A stretch of DNA of 64,000 bases from NCBI GenBank assembly GCA_050084985.1, contig JBITNC010000001.1, forward strand, positions 131,316,001-131,380,000, read 5' to 3'. The notes beneath the pieces are model-generated. The model searched no databases, had not been told where the DNA came from, and worked only from the letters and a program-made list of their open reading frames with translations. The DNA comes from Nageia nagi (Eukaryota > Pinophyta). The position numbers and the translations under genes are program-made. Within the stretch, counting starts at the first letter, position 1. Each line of letters opens with the position of its first letter. Shown here piece after piece: positions 22,346 to 36,030 of this stretch.

Positions 22346-22854
22346 CAACCTATCAAAAAATAAGGGAAAAGTTTTTTAAAAGGAAATTTTTAAATTTTTA
22401 ATTTAAAAAAAAAAAAAATTCAATTAAAGTGCATGATATGTTTGCACTAACCTTTTATTTTTTCGAATATAATTTGAGTGAAAATCCTTTTAAGAAAAAC
22501 AACAACAAAAGAGGTAAGTTTTTTTTTTTTTTTAAAGAAAAGTAAAGAAATTTAAAAAGGGGGCATGTTTCCCATTTTTTAGCACATGGGATATGGATTT
22601 TTTCTAAAAAAAAGTAAATGGGATATGGTTTTCTAAAAAATAAACATTCCTATTGAATTATCCTATATTTACCAATTTTTGCCATGTGGTAGTAAGTGTT
22701 AACATCAATTTTTAATTTTTTGGTAAAGTATTTAAATACAAATGACACTAGTTGGTTAAACTTACCATGTGCAAACTTTTGTTTCCCACTTCACAAAAAG
22801 GAATGTGATCTTTCCTAACTTTTCTAAATCCTATATGAAAATTATAACTTTGAT

Positions 22855-24538
22855 CTATTTTTTAATCACTTCTCAACACTCACCCTATGGAGAAGATGCC
22901 TCAAAGGTAACCTCACCATTCCTATTCCACATTCCATGTGTAATAGGATTTTTGGACATGATGTAGTGGTTTTCTACTTGAGGCCCATACCACCCAACAG
23001 ATTGCACTTCCACTAAATTAGGATCATCACCTGATGATAACTCTCCATATCATAGGAGCAAATAGTTTTTCCTAGGCAAACTTCCATATGAGTGGGTAGC
23101 TTCACCTATGGAACAATCATCATACCCCTATTTGCTAACTACAAGTGACATGACTACTAATTACCCTCACCTGATAATAATAGTTTTTTTAATTACTATC
23201 CCTACCTAACTCACCTATCAAAGGATATGAGTCATGAGCCTACCCATAACTATCGGCTAGGCCCACCATGTGGTTCAAGAGCCATGGATATTAAATAATA
23301 TCCTCTAGTCATTGTTTAGTCTAATTTATTATTAAATATGTTGACAAAAAGAACCACCCATAACATATTAACCATAAACTAATATTTCCAAATAACAAAG
23401 AAGGTACAAGACACCATGTACAATACAAGTTCTAGGATTTAACACCATTCATCTTTTCCTATGAGGTATACCTTGAAAGTATTGGTTATAGGCTTGCTTA
23501 ATAAGTCACATAATTCTATTTATCCCATACACATTGTATCATGTATATGAATCTACTTTTTAAAAATCCTCATGCATATGTAAAGTAACAATTTGTGAGG
23601 TAAGGTCTAGCCAGTATTGCTACAAAAGTAATGCAACACTAAGTGGTCCTCAGATAAGGAATATTCCTTTTGTTTGTCATTTAGCGGTGTAGGTTTACTT
23701 GGCAAAGGTTCTTTGCTATTTTCTTACATTATTACATTCATCCCAAAGGATCCTAAATGATCCCATTTAATTCCATTGGATCTCATTTGTATCCATTTTG
23801 ATCCCAAGAGTCCCTAAAGTTTCCCAAATGGTCATGAATTTTCATTTGGAATATTAGTTCAAATTTGGGATTGTTTCTAAATTGTTGGGATAGTTTTGGG
23901 TTAATTGGGATTAGAGACCTAATCGATTTACTTCTTTAGGAGTCTTGGTAAAATTATTTACTTAGTCAATTTATAATACTCAATAAATATTACTCCCTAC
24001 TCTTATTCTTATAATCATATCATTTATCATAATATCATTCATAAGAAAAAGGAATTCATTAAGTTAATAGTTCACAAAATAAGCCATTTTGTAAAATCAT
24101 TTACTTTTCGTATATAAACAAGGCATAATTAAAATGATGAAAACTAGTTCATAAAATCATCTATCACAAAGCATAATTACAAGGTCATTTTTATTTATCA
24201 TACCTAGCTCTAAGCTAAGAAGCATTAATTAATTATATAAGGGTCATTTCCACCCATAAAGCATTTAAATTAATGATATTTACTTCAATAAACTACAAAG
24301 TTTCATGATTTACTACAGGTTCTTACAAGAGAGATAATACATCATAGCTTGTAAAGAAATACAACTCTAAGTCATGTCATTTTATATCCATTGGTTTGAG
24401 GTTCAACTTCATCCATGCCTTATAGTTTTGATCATTGTATTTCAATCATCAAACATCTCCTTCAATCTTCGAGCAATAAACATGTTTATGAACTTTTGGT
24501 GGATGGGTCAAGTACTAGGAGGGAGGAGGATTAGAACA
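22855..24538 (-). repeat. Element E left LTR (truncated)
   Basis: Positions 22867-24424 match 31924-33503 nearly base for base, apart from a 20-odd-bp gap near 23280. The first 200 bp of the right LTR (31720-31923) has no match here, so this LTR is cut at its left end. Its right end is uncertain: ...TTAGAACA at 24538 followed by a CCCCTTTTTAAA tract (24539-24550) would be LTR end plus polypurine tract, but a second candidate lies at 26825-26843. Confidence 0.65.
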
Positions 24539-24761
24539 CCCCTTTTTAAATTGACCATGATATATGCAATGAAATACTAACTTTAATGTCTATCTTATTG
24601 ACCTTGTGAGGATTTCTATTCCACTAGGGATACCTCACTTCCTTTGTCTTATTAACTTTTATCAACTGAAGTTCTAACCATATCATATTACTAATATCAT
24701 TGCATCCTCAAATAGTAATAATTAAAAGCACTCAATTTAAAATCTCATATCTCACATCCTT

Positions 24762-24763
<2 letters not shown>

Positions 24764-24830
<67 letters not shown>
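24764..24830. repeat. (AT)n microsatellite
   Basis: Uninterrupted alternating TA over about 67 bp, inside element E. Confidence 0.95.
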
Positions 24831-24835
<5 letters not shown>

Positions 24836-24839
24836 TACT

Positions 24840-26910
24840 TTGAATACTAATTCTAACTTTAAATACCAATTCTATTATAAATGATCAAAATAACTATTTA
24901 TCACATATTATATATTATTTCTATAATATAGCCATATAAATTATATGAAATAAATGTGACATAAAATTCTTCCTTTAAACATTGGTTGCCCTTTTACCTT
25001 TTTATTTCAATGTAATTCAATGTGGATGAATATGTTGAATGCAAGAACCAATAATTGGACAACATTGTTCATATTAAATTTAATACTAAATGATATAACT
25101 TTAAATAACATTAAACTATCCTATTCCTAGTATTCTCTTTCCAAAAGGGAAAAGTAATTGATAGCGATTGCTATAGACCTACTCAACAATGAAGTCATTT
25201 AAGTTGAGAAACATTAAGTATAATTCAAAATTCAAAGCTTTTGTTAGCATTTTTCCATCATGTGCCATCATAGAGAATCAATAAGAAAAGAAAATGGCAT
25301 TTTAGACTATACGAAAAACACATCATGGGAATTGAACAAGTAGAACCAAATATAAAACCAAACATACATAATTCACCAGAACATTATAGCATATACCATT
25401 GTGGGGGTTCAAGAAGAATGTATGGATATCCATAAAAAGTAGTTAAAAAATAGATTTCAATTCAAATATATGGTTGTGAATGCTTATTATATAGGAGAAA
25501 AAGAATATACAAAATGAATATAATAGCAAAGTCTACGAGGCTTATGATGGATACTATTTTAAAATATAAATAAAATCATATGCAATGTTCTAAAATTCTG
25601 AAACTTATGACAATGTTTCTCCTAGCATGTATTATCATCAAAGCTTGAGAAGGAGGAATGGTTATTTCATAGGGAATAGTCATGTTGATTTTTTTAATGG
25701 GTAATGTAGTATCCAAATCTTGTAAGAGACTCACAAGGTCCAAAAATTATTTGATAAATGCGTGGCAAGATACAAAAAGGATAGATATTTTAGAAGGAAG
25801 ATAAGTAAAATGTCAAACTCTAAATTCTTTACCAACATTCTTCCTTCATAAGCACATCGAAAGTACCTTAACTTGGAGAGGGAGTAGAGAGACTTTTTTT
25901 CTTCACATAACTCTACACCCAAGTTTGAGAATAACACAATTGAAAATAGTAAGAGATAGAAAGGTAGGTATTTTGCTTAAGATTCCATCTCTTTATTTAT
26001 AGACAAAAAGGTTCAAGTGTATCCAAATAAATGTCTCTTGACACCTTTAATAATTTTTGGGGTAGTTTTGCTTAAAGTTGTGAATGATTGAAATGGTATT
26101 AAATACTTTGGATCCCTTTTCATTAACTAACAAATTAGTGCCAACTTTTATCTATACCTAACACAAGAAAAAAAAAACTAAGTGGGGTCATTACTCCATT
26201 ATTTTGCTATCCATTAAATAGTTTGTAATACCACAAGGAGACCTTAGTCTTTTTCTAATAGTGTTTTTACTATTAGGCTTATGTGGCAATAGTATGGACA
26301 CTCATTTTAAAATTTTACGGCATTAAATTTATTTTTCTAATCTTATATAAATTTTCAAATTTAAATAAGTTATATTTCTTTTTTCCTCTATTTAATTTAA
26401 AAAATACAAAACAAGGGAAACACATATTTACCTATGATGATCGCCTCATCATGTAAAGTAAGGTTGATCCACACATTTTTTTAAACATATTTTCATTAAG
26501 AATTCAACAATCATAGGAATTATTCTAAATGCAACTACATGATTTAAGATGGTCATAGGGTGTGTCAATCAATCAACATCAATCTTTTTTTCCTCTTACC
26601 CTTCTTTTACCATCACCAATTCACCTTTGATCCTTAGGGTCTTTGGATCCCTTCTCCATCTTAAGGTGACCTTTGTCAAAACATCTCAAAGCCAACATCA
26701 AATAGTCACAAATGATACATATTCCCTTATCAAACTTGTCATTAACATAGCATTATTCAAAGATAATCCATTGAAATCTTTGATGGTATTCGAGGTTAAA
26801 AAGTGTCTTGAGGTGGGTCGTGACATACACCCCCCTTAAAAGGAACATAGTCCCATGTGTTCTTACTTACAAACATAAATTTTATAAATGTTTCACATAC
26901 TTTGTTAAAT
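24840..26910 (-). other. Element E 3' noncoding region or inner LTR part
   Basis: About 2 kb without coding signal between the chromodomain and the left LTR. At 26830-26843 a CCCCCCTTAAAAGG tract follows GTCGTGACATACA. On the minus strand this is a purine tract followed by TGTATGTCACGACCC, which looks like the start of a gypsy LTR just behind the pol stop. If that is the true 3' LTR start, the LTR would be over 4 kb long. A TATA-like CTATAAATAAAG lies on the minus strand near 25990. Confidence 0.4.
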
Positions 26911-29900
26911 AAATAAATATGGAAATTGTATTTTCATAGTGGTTGTATCTTCCCACATGGAAGATGACTCAAAATATTTGTCCTATTGGACTAGACATTA
27001 TTAATTTCCCTATTTATTATCTTCTTAGTCCTAAAAGCTAAGATCTTGATAAGGAATACTTCAATTGCATGAGGGTCCAACATTTACAAATCAAAGAAAT
27101 CCAAAACATGATAAGGCTCAACAACATACTTTCATAACAAGGAGACATAAATACATCATGCATTTTATACAAACCTGGTGGAAAGATAAGTTTGTAAGCT
27201 ATTGGACTCTTCTTTTCCATAATCTCAAAAGGACCAACAAATCAAGGATCTAATTTAGTTGAATTTATGGTACTTTTCATGGGTTATACTTGTAAAAAGA
27301 CCTTTTTACCCATAACAAATTCTTGAGGAGTTCTTTTTAGATCAGCATAACTTTTTTATTGATTAGTAGCTTCCTTCAACTTTCATCAAATGGACTTGAG
27401 TTGTTCCTCCATTTGATTTAACATTTTTAGTTGGATCATCATCTGATCCTCTTAATTATTCCAAGTCAAAGGAGTTTTGCATCTCCTTCCATACAGTGCT
27501 TCAAAAGGATCCATTCCTAAAGATGAATGATAGCCATTATTGTATACGAGCTCAACCAAATAGAGATAATCTTCTTATTTGGTGTTTTGTTCCATGTAAT
27601 ACATTTTGAACATGTCCTTGAGGACTCTGTTCACATGTTTTATCTACCTGTCTATCTCAGGATGATAAGCTGAGCTCATATTTAACTTTGTACCCAATGC
27701 CTTATGTAATGATTTCCAAAATATATAAGTTAACTTAGAATCCCTATCTAAGATTATCACTTGAAGAAATCCATGCAATGTAAATATTTCATGTGCAAAC
27801 TTATTTACTATTGCAAGGGCATCATCTATTGTGTTACCAGGTATAAAACATGCAACCTTGGTTAACTTGTCAACCAAAACCAATATGGAGTCATGATGGA
27901 ATCTAGTTTTTGGTAAACCAACTATAAAATCCATTGAAATCACTTACCATTTTTATGTCAGAATATCATGGGGATACAAATATCCACCTGGATGCTGATG
28001 TTCTACTTTCACTTTTTGAAATTCTAAGCATTTTACCACAAACACTTCTATATCCTTCTTCATTCCATCCTAATAGAAGTTCTTTTTATAGTCTTATCTC
28101 ATCTTTGTTCCTCCTAGATGTGCTGCATATGGAGGACAATGGGCTTCTTATAGGATTAAACTTATTAAATCTTATTTTTTTTGGGATGACTAATCTATCT
28201 CTAAAATACATAATTCCTTCTTTTTTAGGAAAATCTTGAGATGAAAGATTACATTTCTTTATCATTTCCCTAATTGATTTATAGTATGGATCCTCATGTT
28301 GCAAGGTTCTTACTTGATCAAACAAGTCAAATTGGCTTCTTGTCATGACATTTATATGTCTTCTTTGACTTAATGCATTTGCCACTTTATTTTCCTTACC
28401 TTTGATATAGTCAATACCAAAATCATATTCTATGAGGAATTCCATTCGTTGCCTTTATCTAGCATTTAAGTTAGGCTGAGTGAACAAGTATTTCAAACTT
28501 TGATGATCTATTTTTAATTTGAAAGGTCTTCCTAGAAATTAATACTTTCACATCTTCAGTGTGTGTACTACAGCTAACAATTCAAGATCATGTGCAGCAT
28601 AATTCAACTCATATGGTTTTAACTTTCTGGATTCATATGTTACAAGATTTCTATTTTATGATAACTCCACCCAAACCCTCTAATGATGCATTTGTACACA
28701 CTACAAAGTCATCATGTGGGTCAAGGATAATGAGAACTGGTATGAAGTTAAGCTTTTGTTACAGAGTTGTGAAAGGGTTTTTCATACTTCTCATTCCATT
28801 TAAACACTTTATTTTTCTTTTGTAGACTAGTTATAAGATTTTTTTATATTTGAAAAGTCCTTAACCAATCTTCTATAATATCCAACTAATCACATGAAAC
28901 TTCTCACTTTAGTCACATTTATTAGTGCAGGCCAACTCATTATTGCTTCTACCTTTTTAGGGTCAATTGAGATTCCTTCGATAGAAATAATGTGACCTAA
29001 GTATTGAATGTGAAAAATATAGAAATCACACTTAGATAATTTACCATATAGTTGATGTCATCTCAAAACCTCTAAGGCTAATCTCAAATGATGGTTATGC
29101 TCATCCTCATTCCTTGAGTATGTGAGGATATCATCTAAAAAGATTAGCATAAATTTTTCTAAGTATTCTTGATAAACATTGTTCATCAAATTCATGAATG
29201 TTGTAATAGCTTTCATTAAACCAAATGGTAAGACCACAAACTCATAATGTCCATATTGAGTCTTGAATGCTATCTTATGGGAATTTGATTCTTTTATCTT
29301 CAATTGGTAGTAACCTAATCTTAAGTCTATCTTGGAAAAGATAGCAGCATCTTTGAGCTGGTCGAACAAGTCATCAATCCTAAGTAGAGGATGCCTATTC
29401 TTGATAATGACCTTATTCAACATTCTATAGCCAATACATAATATCAAAGTTCCATCCTTCTTTGTTAAAATTTATATAAGAGCACCCTAATATGATACAT
29501 TAGGCTTTATCAACCCTTTCTCCAAAAGATCTTGTAACTATACTTTTAACTCTTGCATCTCAATGGTGTTCATTCTATAAGGAGTTCTAGAGATATGTTC
29601 AGCTCCTGGTACTAGATCTATCAAAAAGTCAAATTCTAATTTTGGGGGAAGACCTGGTAGTTCCTTAGGAAATACATCCTTATATTCTCTCAACATTGGA
29701 TACTTGTTTAACATTTCTACATCTTTATCCTCTTCTTCCACTTCTTTGACCTTATCTATAAAGATCATTTCCCTTTTTCTAATACTTCTTCTCATTTGCA
29801 TAGTTGTGATCAAGTAAGGTTCAAATGGTCCTTAATCGTTGAACACTCTATGTCATTTTTGGAATAAATTAGTTTATTCCACCTATTTCTTCTAAAAATC

Positions 29901-31175
29901 AATCAAGGCCTTATGTGCCATTAACCAATCCATCCCTAGGATAATATCATAGGAAGCTAAGAGAACCACATGTAAATCCTACACAATAAATCCCTTTTAT
30001 AACTCAATCTCAACATTTCTAAAATATTATTTGACATAATACTTTTAACCAAACCAAAACTCTACTTTCCATCCATTTGTCAAAAATTATGGTGTATTAA
30101 TCATGTATTTAACTAGAGAATTTGAAATGAAACTATCCATTGCACCATAATATATCAAAACTTTAAAATATTTGCCATAAATTTTACCTAATATCTAGAG
30201 AGGTGTAGCTTATCCTCAAAGTTGTCCTGCTTTGGTGGCTACAAAGATTCAATGCTCTCCGAGTGGATCTATCTTCAAAAGATACTAATTTGCATAATGA
30301 GGTCCACCATAGTTCCAACACCCATCTTGAGAAGCTTTATTCTATTCCAAAAACTTATCTCTTATTGTATTCTAATTGCCTCTTTGCTCTAGAAATCCTT
30401 GAACTTGGTTCTTGAAATCTTGGTTTCCATTTCTAGGATTTTTTTGTTATTTATGAAACTACTAATTCTTCCTCTAAAAATTCTTCTTAAATCCTTTGTT
30501 CCCAAATGATCTTTTCTCAAATTTGGAGTCATTATCTTCCTTGAATCATGATTATTTTTCTTATTGCTTGTTTACTGTGCTTGATGCTCTGCATTGTGAT
30601 TCTTTTGATGAATTTCCTTATCTTTTTCATCCTTAAGTTTGTAGTTTACAAAGGTCTTTTTTATTCCTAGGTTACTTTCTTCCCTTTTGATAAGATCATA
30701 AGCTTCTTTAAGTGTCTTCAGATTCAATAAATTTACTACAATCTTGATCTTGGTATCTAACCCTACAAGGAATCTATGTACCTTCATATGATTTTAATTT
30801 TCTAGGATGTACTTGAGAAGTTTAACAAATCTTTGGTGATAACTTTGGACACTCATAGACCCTTGCTAAAAAGTATAGTACTCTTCATACTTTTTATCAT
30901 AATATACTCAAGGAATGAATCTTTTTCAAAATGTTGTAGTAAATTCTGACCACTTTAGGTACTGGATCCCAAGTTCAATCTTAGATGCATTCCACCATTC
31001 TAGAGTGACATATTGAAAGTTGTAGGTAGCTCACATGGTCTTAGTTTTTGGTGATAGATTTTTCATTAAGAAATATGTTTCAACCTCATCTAACCATACT
31101 TTTGTGTGCTCACCTTCATGCTTTCCATTAAACTTGGGTATTTGGGTTTTCTTCAGATCCAACATAAGTTCTCAT
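26911..31175 (-). pseudogene. Element E gag-pol pseudogene (gypsy, with chromodomain)
   Basis: Read on the minus strand. Gag: IPKFNGKHEGEHTKVWLDEV (about 31150-31090), WSEFTTTF...KRFIP and SVQSYHQRFVKLLKYI (about 30960-30800), then FLVGLDTKIKIVVNLL (30787-30572). Protease: YYGAMDSFISNSLV near 30150, where the catalytic DSG is lost, and YDIILGMDWLMAHKALID near 29930. RT: PGAEHISRTPYRM (29538-29813), then [24 protein letters not shown] and [13 protein letters not shown] (29447-29058). RNase H runs to IDYIKGKENKVANALSQR (about 28420-28350). Integrase: DFIVGLPKTRF...LVDKLTKVA...LDRDSK (27943-27644). The C-terminal LPPGL-KMHDVF region is at 27220-27038. The chromodomain, in another frame, ends WEDTTTMKIQFPYLF (26970-26911). 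Many stops and shifts; not functional. Confidence 0.85.
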
Positions 31176-31706
31176 TTGATCCTTTCCTAAATTTGGTTGT
31201 TCATTCCACCTAATCTTGCTTATGTTGAAAGGATTGGATATGATTCTTATCTTGGAGGATCATCTCTCTAACTCAGTAGATTGTTTATCAATTCTTGCTA
31301 CTCTACCACTTGCTCTTAGAGTCTCATGATGGCTTCTTCTCCTCCATTATTTTGACTTAGAATGGTTAGAATAACTCTTAGTATTATTTACAAGAACCTA
31401 CTGATTGACATTCTTCATTATTGCTCTTCTACTATTTCTTCCCCTAATATTTGCATTTTGGATCCTAGCATTTTGCATTTTGGCCCCTACCATTTCTTTG
31501 GTTTGCACTAGCATTAACATTCATGGGAAGGCTATTTATGGTACCTTATTGTAAGTTTCCTAAATATTTGGTTACATGTCTTGGTAGTGCCATAATCTGA
31601 GTCAACCAAATGGTGTTGTTATTATGCTTATGCATACTCATCTTGAGTTCCTAAATTTTAATAGCAAAAGAGTCATTAATTGTAGGCCCTAGGGTTTGAA
31701 CTTGAT

Positions 31707-31718
31707 GCTTTGATACCA
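31707..31718 (-). other. Element E primer binding site
   Basis: TGGTATCAAAGC on the minus strand, one base from the LTR edge. One mismatch to the Met-tRNA PBS. It sets the inner edge of the right LTR at 31720. Confidence 0.75.
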
Positions 31719-31719
31719 A

Positions 31720-33503
31720 TGTAATGCATCCACTATTCTTATCAACCAAAACCCTAAATTTTAGACCTAAGTTTTTGTATTATTTAGTTTAGCACTTGAT
31801 ATTCTAGGAGTGAACTAGGTGATCCCACATGAGTTTGATAATGTTGCTAGCTAGTTCAACACTCACATGGTAAGATTATTTAAGAACCCAGGGTAACTAA
31901 TCTTGATAAACTTTTTTATTGTTCACTTCTCAACATTCACCCTATGGAGAATATGCCTCAAAGGTAACCTCACCATTCCTATTCCACATCTCATGTGCAA
32001 TAAGATTTTTGGTCATGATGTAGTGGTTTTCTACTCAGGACCCATACCACCCAAGAAATTGTACTTCCATAAGTTAGCATCATCACTTGATGATAACTCT
32101 CTATATCATAGGAACAAATAGTTTTTCCTAGGAAAAATTCCATATGAGTGGGTAGTGTCACATATGGAACAATCATCATACCCCTATTTGCTAACTGCAA
32201 GTGGCATGACTAGTAATTACCCTCACCTGATAATAGAAGTTTTTTCAATTCCTTTTCCCACCTAACTCACTTGTTAGAGGATATGAGTCACTAGCCTACC
32301 CATAACTATCAGTTAGGCTCACCATGTGGTCTGACATCCTCATGCCCATAATTTGGGGAGCCATGGACATTAAATAATATCCTTGAGTGGTTGTTTAGTC
32401 TAATTTATTATTAAATATGTTGACAAAAAGGACCATACATAACCTATTAACCATAAACTAATATTCCCAAATAACAAAGAGGGTACAAGACATCATGTAC
32501 AATACAAGTTCTAAGGTTTAACACCATTCATCTTTGCCTATGAGGTGTACCTCAGAAGTCTTGGTTATAGGCTTTCTCACAAAGTAACATAATTCTATTT
32601 ATCCTATATGCATTGTATCATTTATATGAATCTACTTTTTAAAAGTCCTTATGCATATGTAAAGTAGCAAGTTATGAGGTAAGGGATAGCTACTATTGCT
32701 ACAAAAGTAATGCGATGCTAAGTGGTACTCACATAAGGAATATTCCTTTTGTTTATCATTTAGCAATGTAGGTTTACTTGGTGAAGGTTCTTCATCATTT
32801 TCTTACATTATTACATTCATCCCAAAGGATCCCAAATGATCCCATTTAATCCCATTGGGTCCCATTTGTACCCATTTTGATCCCAAGAGTCCCTAAAGTT
32901 TCCCAAATGGTCATGAATTATCATTTGGAATCTTAGTTCAAATTTGGGATTATTTCTAAATCGTTAGGATATTTTTGGGTTAATTGGGAATAAAGACCTA
33001 ATCAATTTACTTCTTTAGAAGTCTTGGTAAAATTATTTACTTGGTCAATTTGTAATACTCAATAAATATTACTCCCTACTCTTATTCTTGTAATCATATC
33101 ATTTATCATAATATCATTCATAATAAAAAGGAATTCATTAAGTTAAGAGTTCACAAAATAAGCCATTTTGTAAAATCATTTACTTTTCATATATAAACAA
33201 GGAATAATTAAAATGATGAAAACCAATTCATAAAATCATCTATCACAAAGCATAATTACAAGGTCATTTTTATTTATCATACCTAGCTCTAAACTAAGAA
33301 GCATTAATTAATTGTAGAAGGGTCATTTCCATCCATAAAGCATTTAAATTAATGATATTTACTTCAATAAACTACAAAGCTTCATGATTTACTACAAGTT
33401 CTTACAAGAGAGATAATACATCATAACTTGTAAAGAAATACAACTCTAAGTCATGTCATTTTATATCCATTGGTTTGAGGTTCAATTTTGTCCATTGCTT
33501 ATA
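31720..33503 (-). repeat. Element E right (5') LTR
   Basis: Starts TGTAATGCATCC beside the PBS. Positions 31924-33503 match the left LTR. The outer end is not seen: after TCCATTGCTTATA the sequence turns into AT-rich repeats, so this LTR is probably truncated. The part at 32815-32900 has a curious run of CCCAAATGATCCCATTTAATCCC-like words. Confidence 0.65.
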
Positions 33504-33522
33504 TTTAAATCATTATAAATAT

Positions 33523-33822
33523 ATATAATCTGAAATATGTGAACAATAAATATTAATAAGCACAATGATAACATGCATTTATGATAAAAACTAAAAATAT
33601 TAATACAATAATAATTTGATACAATAATTTATATTTAAATCATTATATATATATATATATATATATATAATGATAAAAGCTAAAAATATTAATACAATAA
33701 TAATCTGATACAATAATGATTTAAGCAATTTTATTGATACAATAATAATCTAAAATATGTGAACAATAAATATTAATAAGCACAATTATGACATGCATTT
33801 ATGATAAAAACTAAAAATAGCA
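33523..33822. repeat. AT-rich duplicated block with (AT)n
   Basis: A block of about 70 bp (AAATATGTGAACAATAAAT...) at 33523-33600 recurs at 33749-33822. Between them lie a second, shorter repeat (AAAAATATTAATACAATAAT) and a (TA)n run at about 33645-33670. Confidence 0.75.
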
Positions 33823-33829
33823 TTTTGAA

Positions 33830-35577
33830 GCACATTCACAATTTTTTAAACATGGTAAGCTATGCAAAACAAGATTTTATTTGTCCAATCATGATACATA
33901 AATGAGAAATGAAGATGTTTTTTTCAATTTAATCATACGAATAAAGTACAAAAAAGAAAAAAAAAACTTCAAATTAGCATGATAACCAAGCGACAATGCT
34001 AGAAACATGGCATCATCATCAGATTAAGGAAGTAATTTTTAGAAAAGTAAAAGTTTGTTAGGTCTATGCCATATGCATGAAGAGAAAAAAACAACAAATT
34101 TGAGGAACACAATAGGTAAAACAAAATTTGATGATCATTTGATTCCAAATTTGACTAATTTATCCCAAAGGGAGTTTTTGATAATTTACATTTTATTGTA
34201 GAGAATGATAAAAAATTTAATACATGCACAAAAAGTATAAAATATACACATAAAATTTGACATGAAATGAGAACATGAACCCAAAAGAAGCACTAGAATG
34301 GAGCAACATCATATGGCTAGAAGCGTGCAAGGGTGTCAAACAAAAAAATTGGGATGGGCAAGTGGATGGTTGAAAATAAAAAGAATTTCTATTTAGGGTA
34401 ATTAGAAAGATATAACAATCAATTTTGAAAGGATATTTCCAATTTAGTTTTAAATAGGTAGAATTAGGTTTCATTTGTTCATTCCCAATTTGGTAATTTG
34501 AGCTCTGGTCCATAAGGTGTTAGGTATCCTATTTGTCTTATGGAGTGATTGTGGTGTAGTAGAGGCTTGATTATTGCATTTATGGGTGATATGGATGATT
34601 GAATAATCTCTTAATAGGGCCACCAATATTTGGTTCTTCATTCTTCACCTGAGGAACATTAAGTACCAAAACATTCTCTCATATTCTTGATTTATGAAAT
34701 ATTTAGAAGCTTTTTGATGGTTTACATTTTTTATTTAGGCTAGTTTTTACAAATTTTGGAAATTTTTTGAAATATAGGGGTTAAAAATGTAGGACTAAGT
34801 TTAGGCATGCATGGAGGGAAAGGGGATAGGATTTTACCATGCAATCTAGGTTAAGGCTAATGGGTATTATAAAGTTTCTAAAAATAGATGCTAAAATGGG
34901 GCAACATTGCTAGGTTCTAGACATCACCATTGGGATCAAATTTGTATGAAAATAGTAAAATGACATCCATGAGGCTAAATGAACATACATACACTTAGAA
35001 AAAACCTGATCAACATCCAACTGATTCTATGAGTACCCATGAAATGTACATTGATATAGAGGATGACATTGACCATGGTTGAGATGAAGGATCAATGTTA
35101 CTAGCTAATGGGAGTTAGGCATTATTAGTAGTAGAAGAAGGGTGCAACCCTTCATGACACATGTATATAACACTACATGAGCTAGACTACACTAGGTAGT
35201 TCAGACTATATGTAATGATTCTTATCGACATAATGACCATAGGTGGTGAGCTTATAGCTATAACTAAAGGCTCAAGATGACCATATTAGCATCCTATAGG
35301 GACAAATTGAGATACTATAGGCATTGTCCCATATGATGTAGCACCAAGAGATGAAGAAGATCCAATACTTGATCACATTAAAGGATAATCTAATCCTTTA
35401 GTTTGAAAAGATACTAGTTGCCATATCGACTAGCAGATCTAGGTCTAGTTCTAGGAGTAGGAATCGAGATCCATCTATGGGTCATAGTTATTATGGAGGA
35501 ACTAAGTGTATATATCAGTTTACATGTTTTTCTATGATGTTATGAAAAACATATTTTTATGACCTATGGAAACATGA

Positions 35578-35611
<34 letters not shown>

Positions 35612-36030
35612 GATGTACATTTTGATTATGTTAAGATGTGTTATATTCTACTTTTTTAATTGATTAGAACCATGTTTGAGATTGTGACATGTTCTTTTTA
35701 AGTAATTAACATAAAATTTTGGCAAACATGTAAAATAAAATATGAAAAAATAAAATTTGGAACTACAAATATAAGCTAAAAATGAATAAATTCATGGCAA
35801 TATTGGCCAAAATGAATGTATGAAATATGAGAAAATAGAAAATAGTCACATTAAATGAGAACATAATAAAGCAACAATGCTAGAATACAATGACAATGCT
35901 TAGATATAGAGCAAAAATAGTTACAAAAAGAAGATACACACACAACACATGGCCTAATTTATGGAAAAAGAGGCCTAAATTTTAATGAACATAGGAAAAT
36001 ATTTTTTTATAGAATAACATCCAGTTCATC
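33830..36030. other. Unassigned stretch with an (AT)n run
   Basis: No gene recognised. (TA)n at about 35578-35600. The sequence 35000-35520 is less AT-rich and has coding-like words on the plus strand but only short frames. A 98-codon minus-strand frame at 34217-34513 resembles nothing I know. Confidence 0.35.

Larger units (their letters stand above)
21058..22850 (+). mobile_element. Element D: truncated plus-strand copia element (5' LTR, PBS, leader)
   Basis: Relative of elements A-C in the opposite orientation. It has a 459-bp LTR (21058-21516), a PBS and a leader, but gag-pol and the 3' LTR are missing. The leader start (AAGTGTTGAGGTAAAA, then GAAGGTATAATTTACC) matches the A leader (ATTGTTGAGGTAAAA, GAAGGTATAC). 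The sequence ends around 22850, where the truncated LTR of element E begins, so a deletion probably joined the two. Confidence 0.75.
22855..33503 (-). mobile_element. Element E: decayed chromovirus-type Ty3/gypsy retrotransposon
   Basis: Minus-strand element with direct terminal repeats (22867-24424 and 31924-33503), a PBS at 31707-31718, and gag, protease, RT, RNase H, integrase and chromodomain in gypsy order. It appears cut at both outer ends: the left LTR lacks about 200 bp, and the right LTR stops matching at about 33503. No target duplication can be given. Stops and shifts occur throughout. Confidence 0.75.

Noticed and set aside
26549-26839. 96-codon plus-strand open frame over the candidate polypurine tract
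   Set aside because: Antisense to the end of element E; no recognisable motif.
34217-34513. 98-codon minus-strand open frame
   Set aside because: No family resemblance, no neighbouring gene context, and a chance frame of this size is expected in AT-rich DNA.
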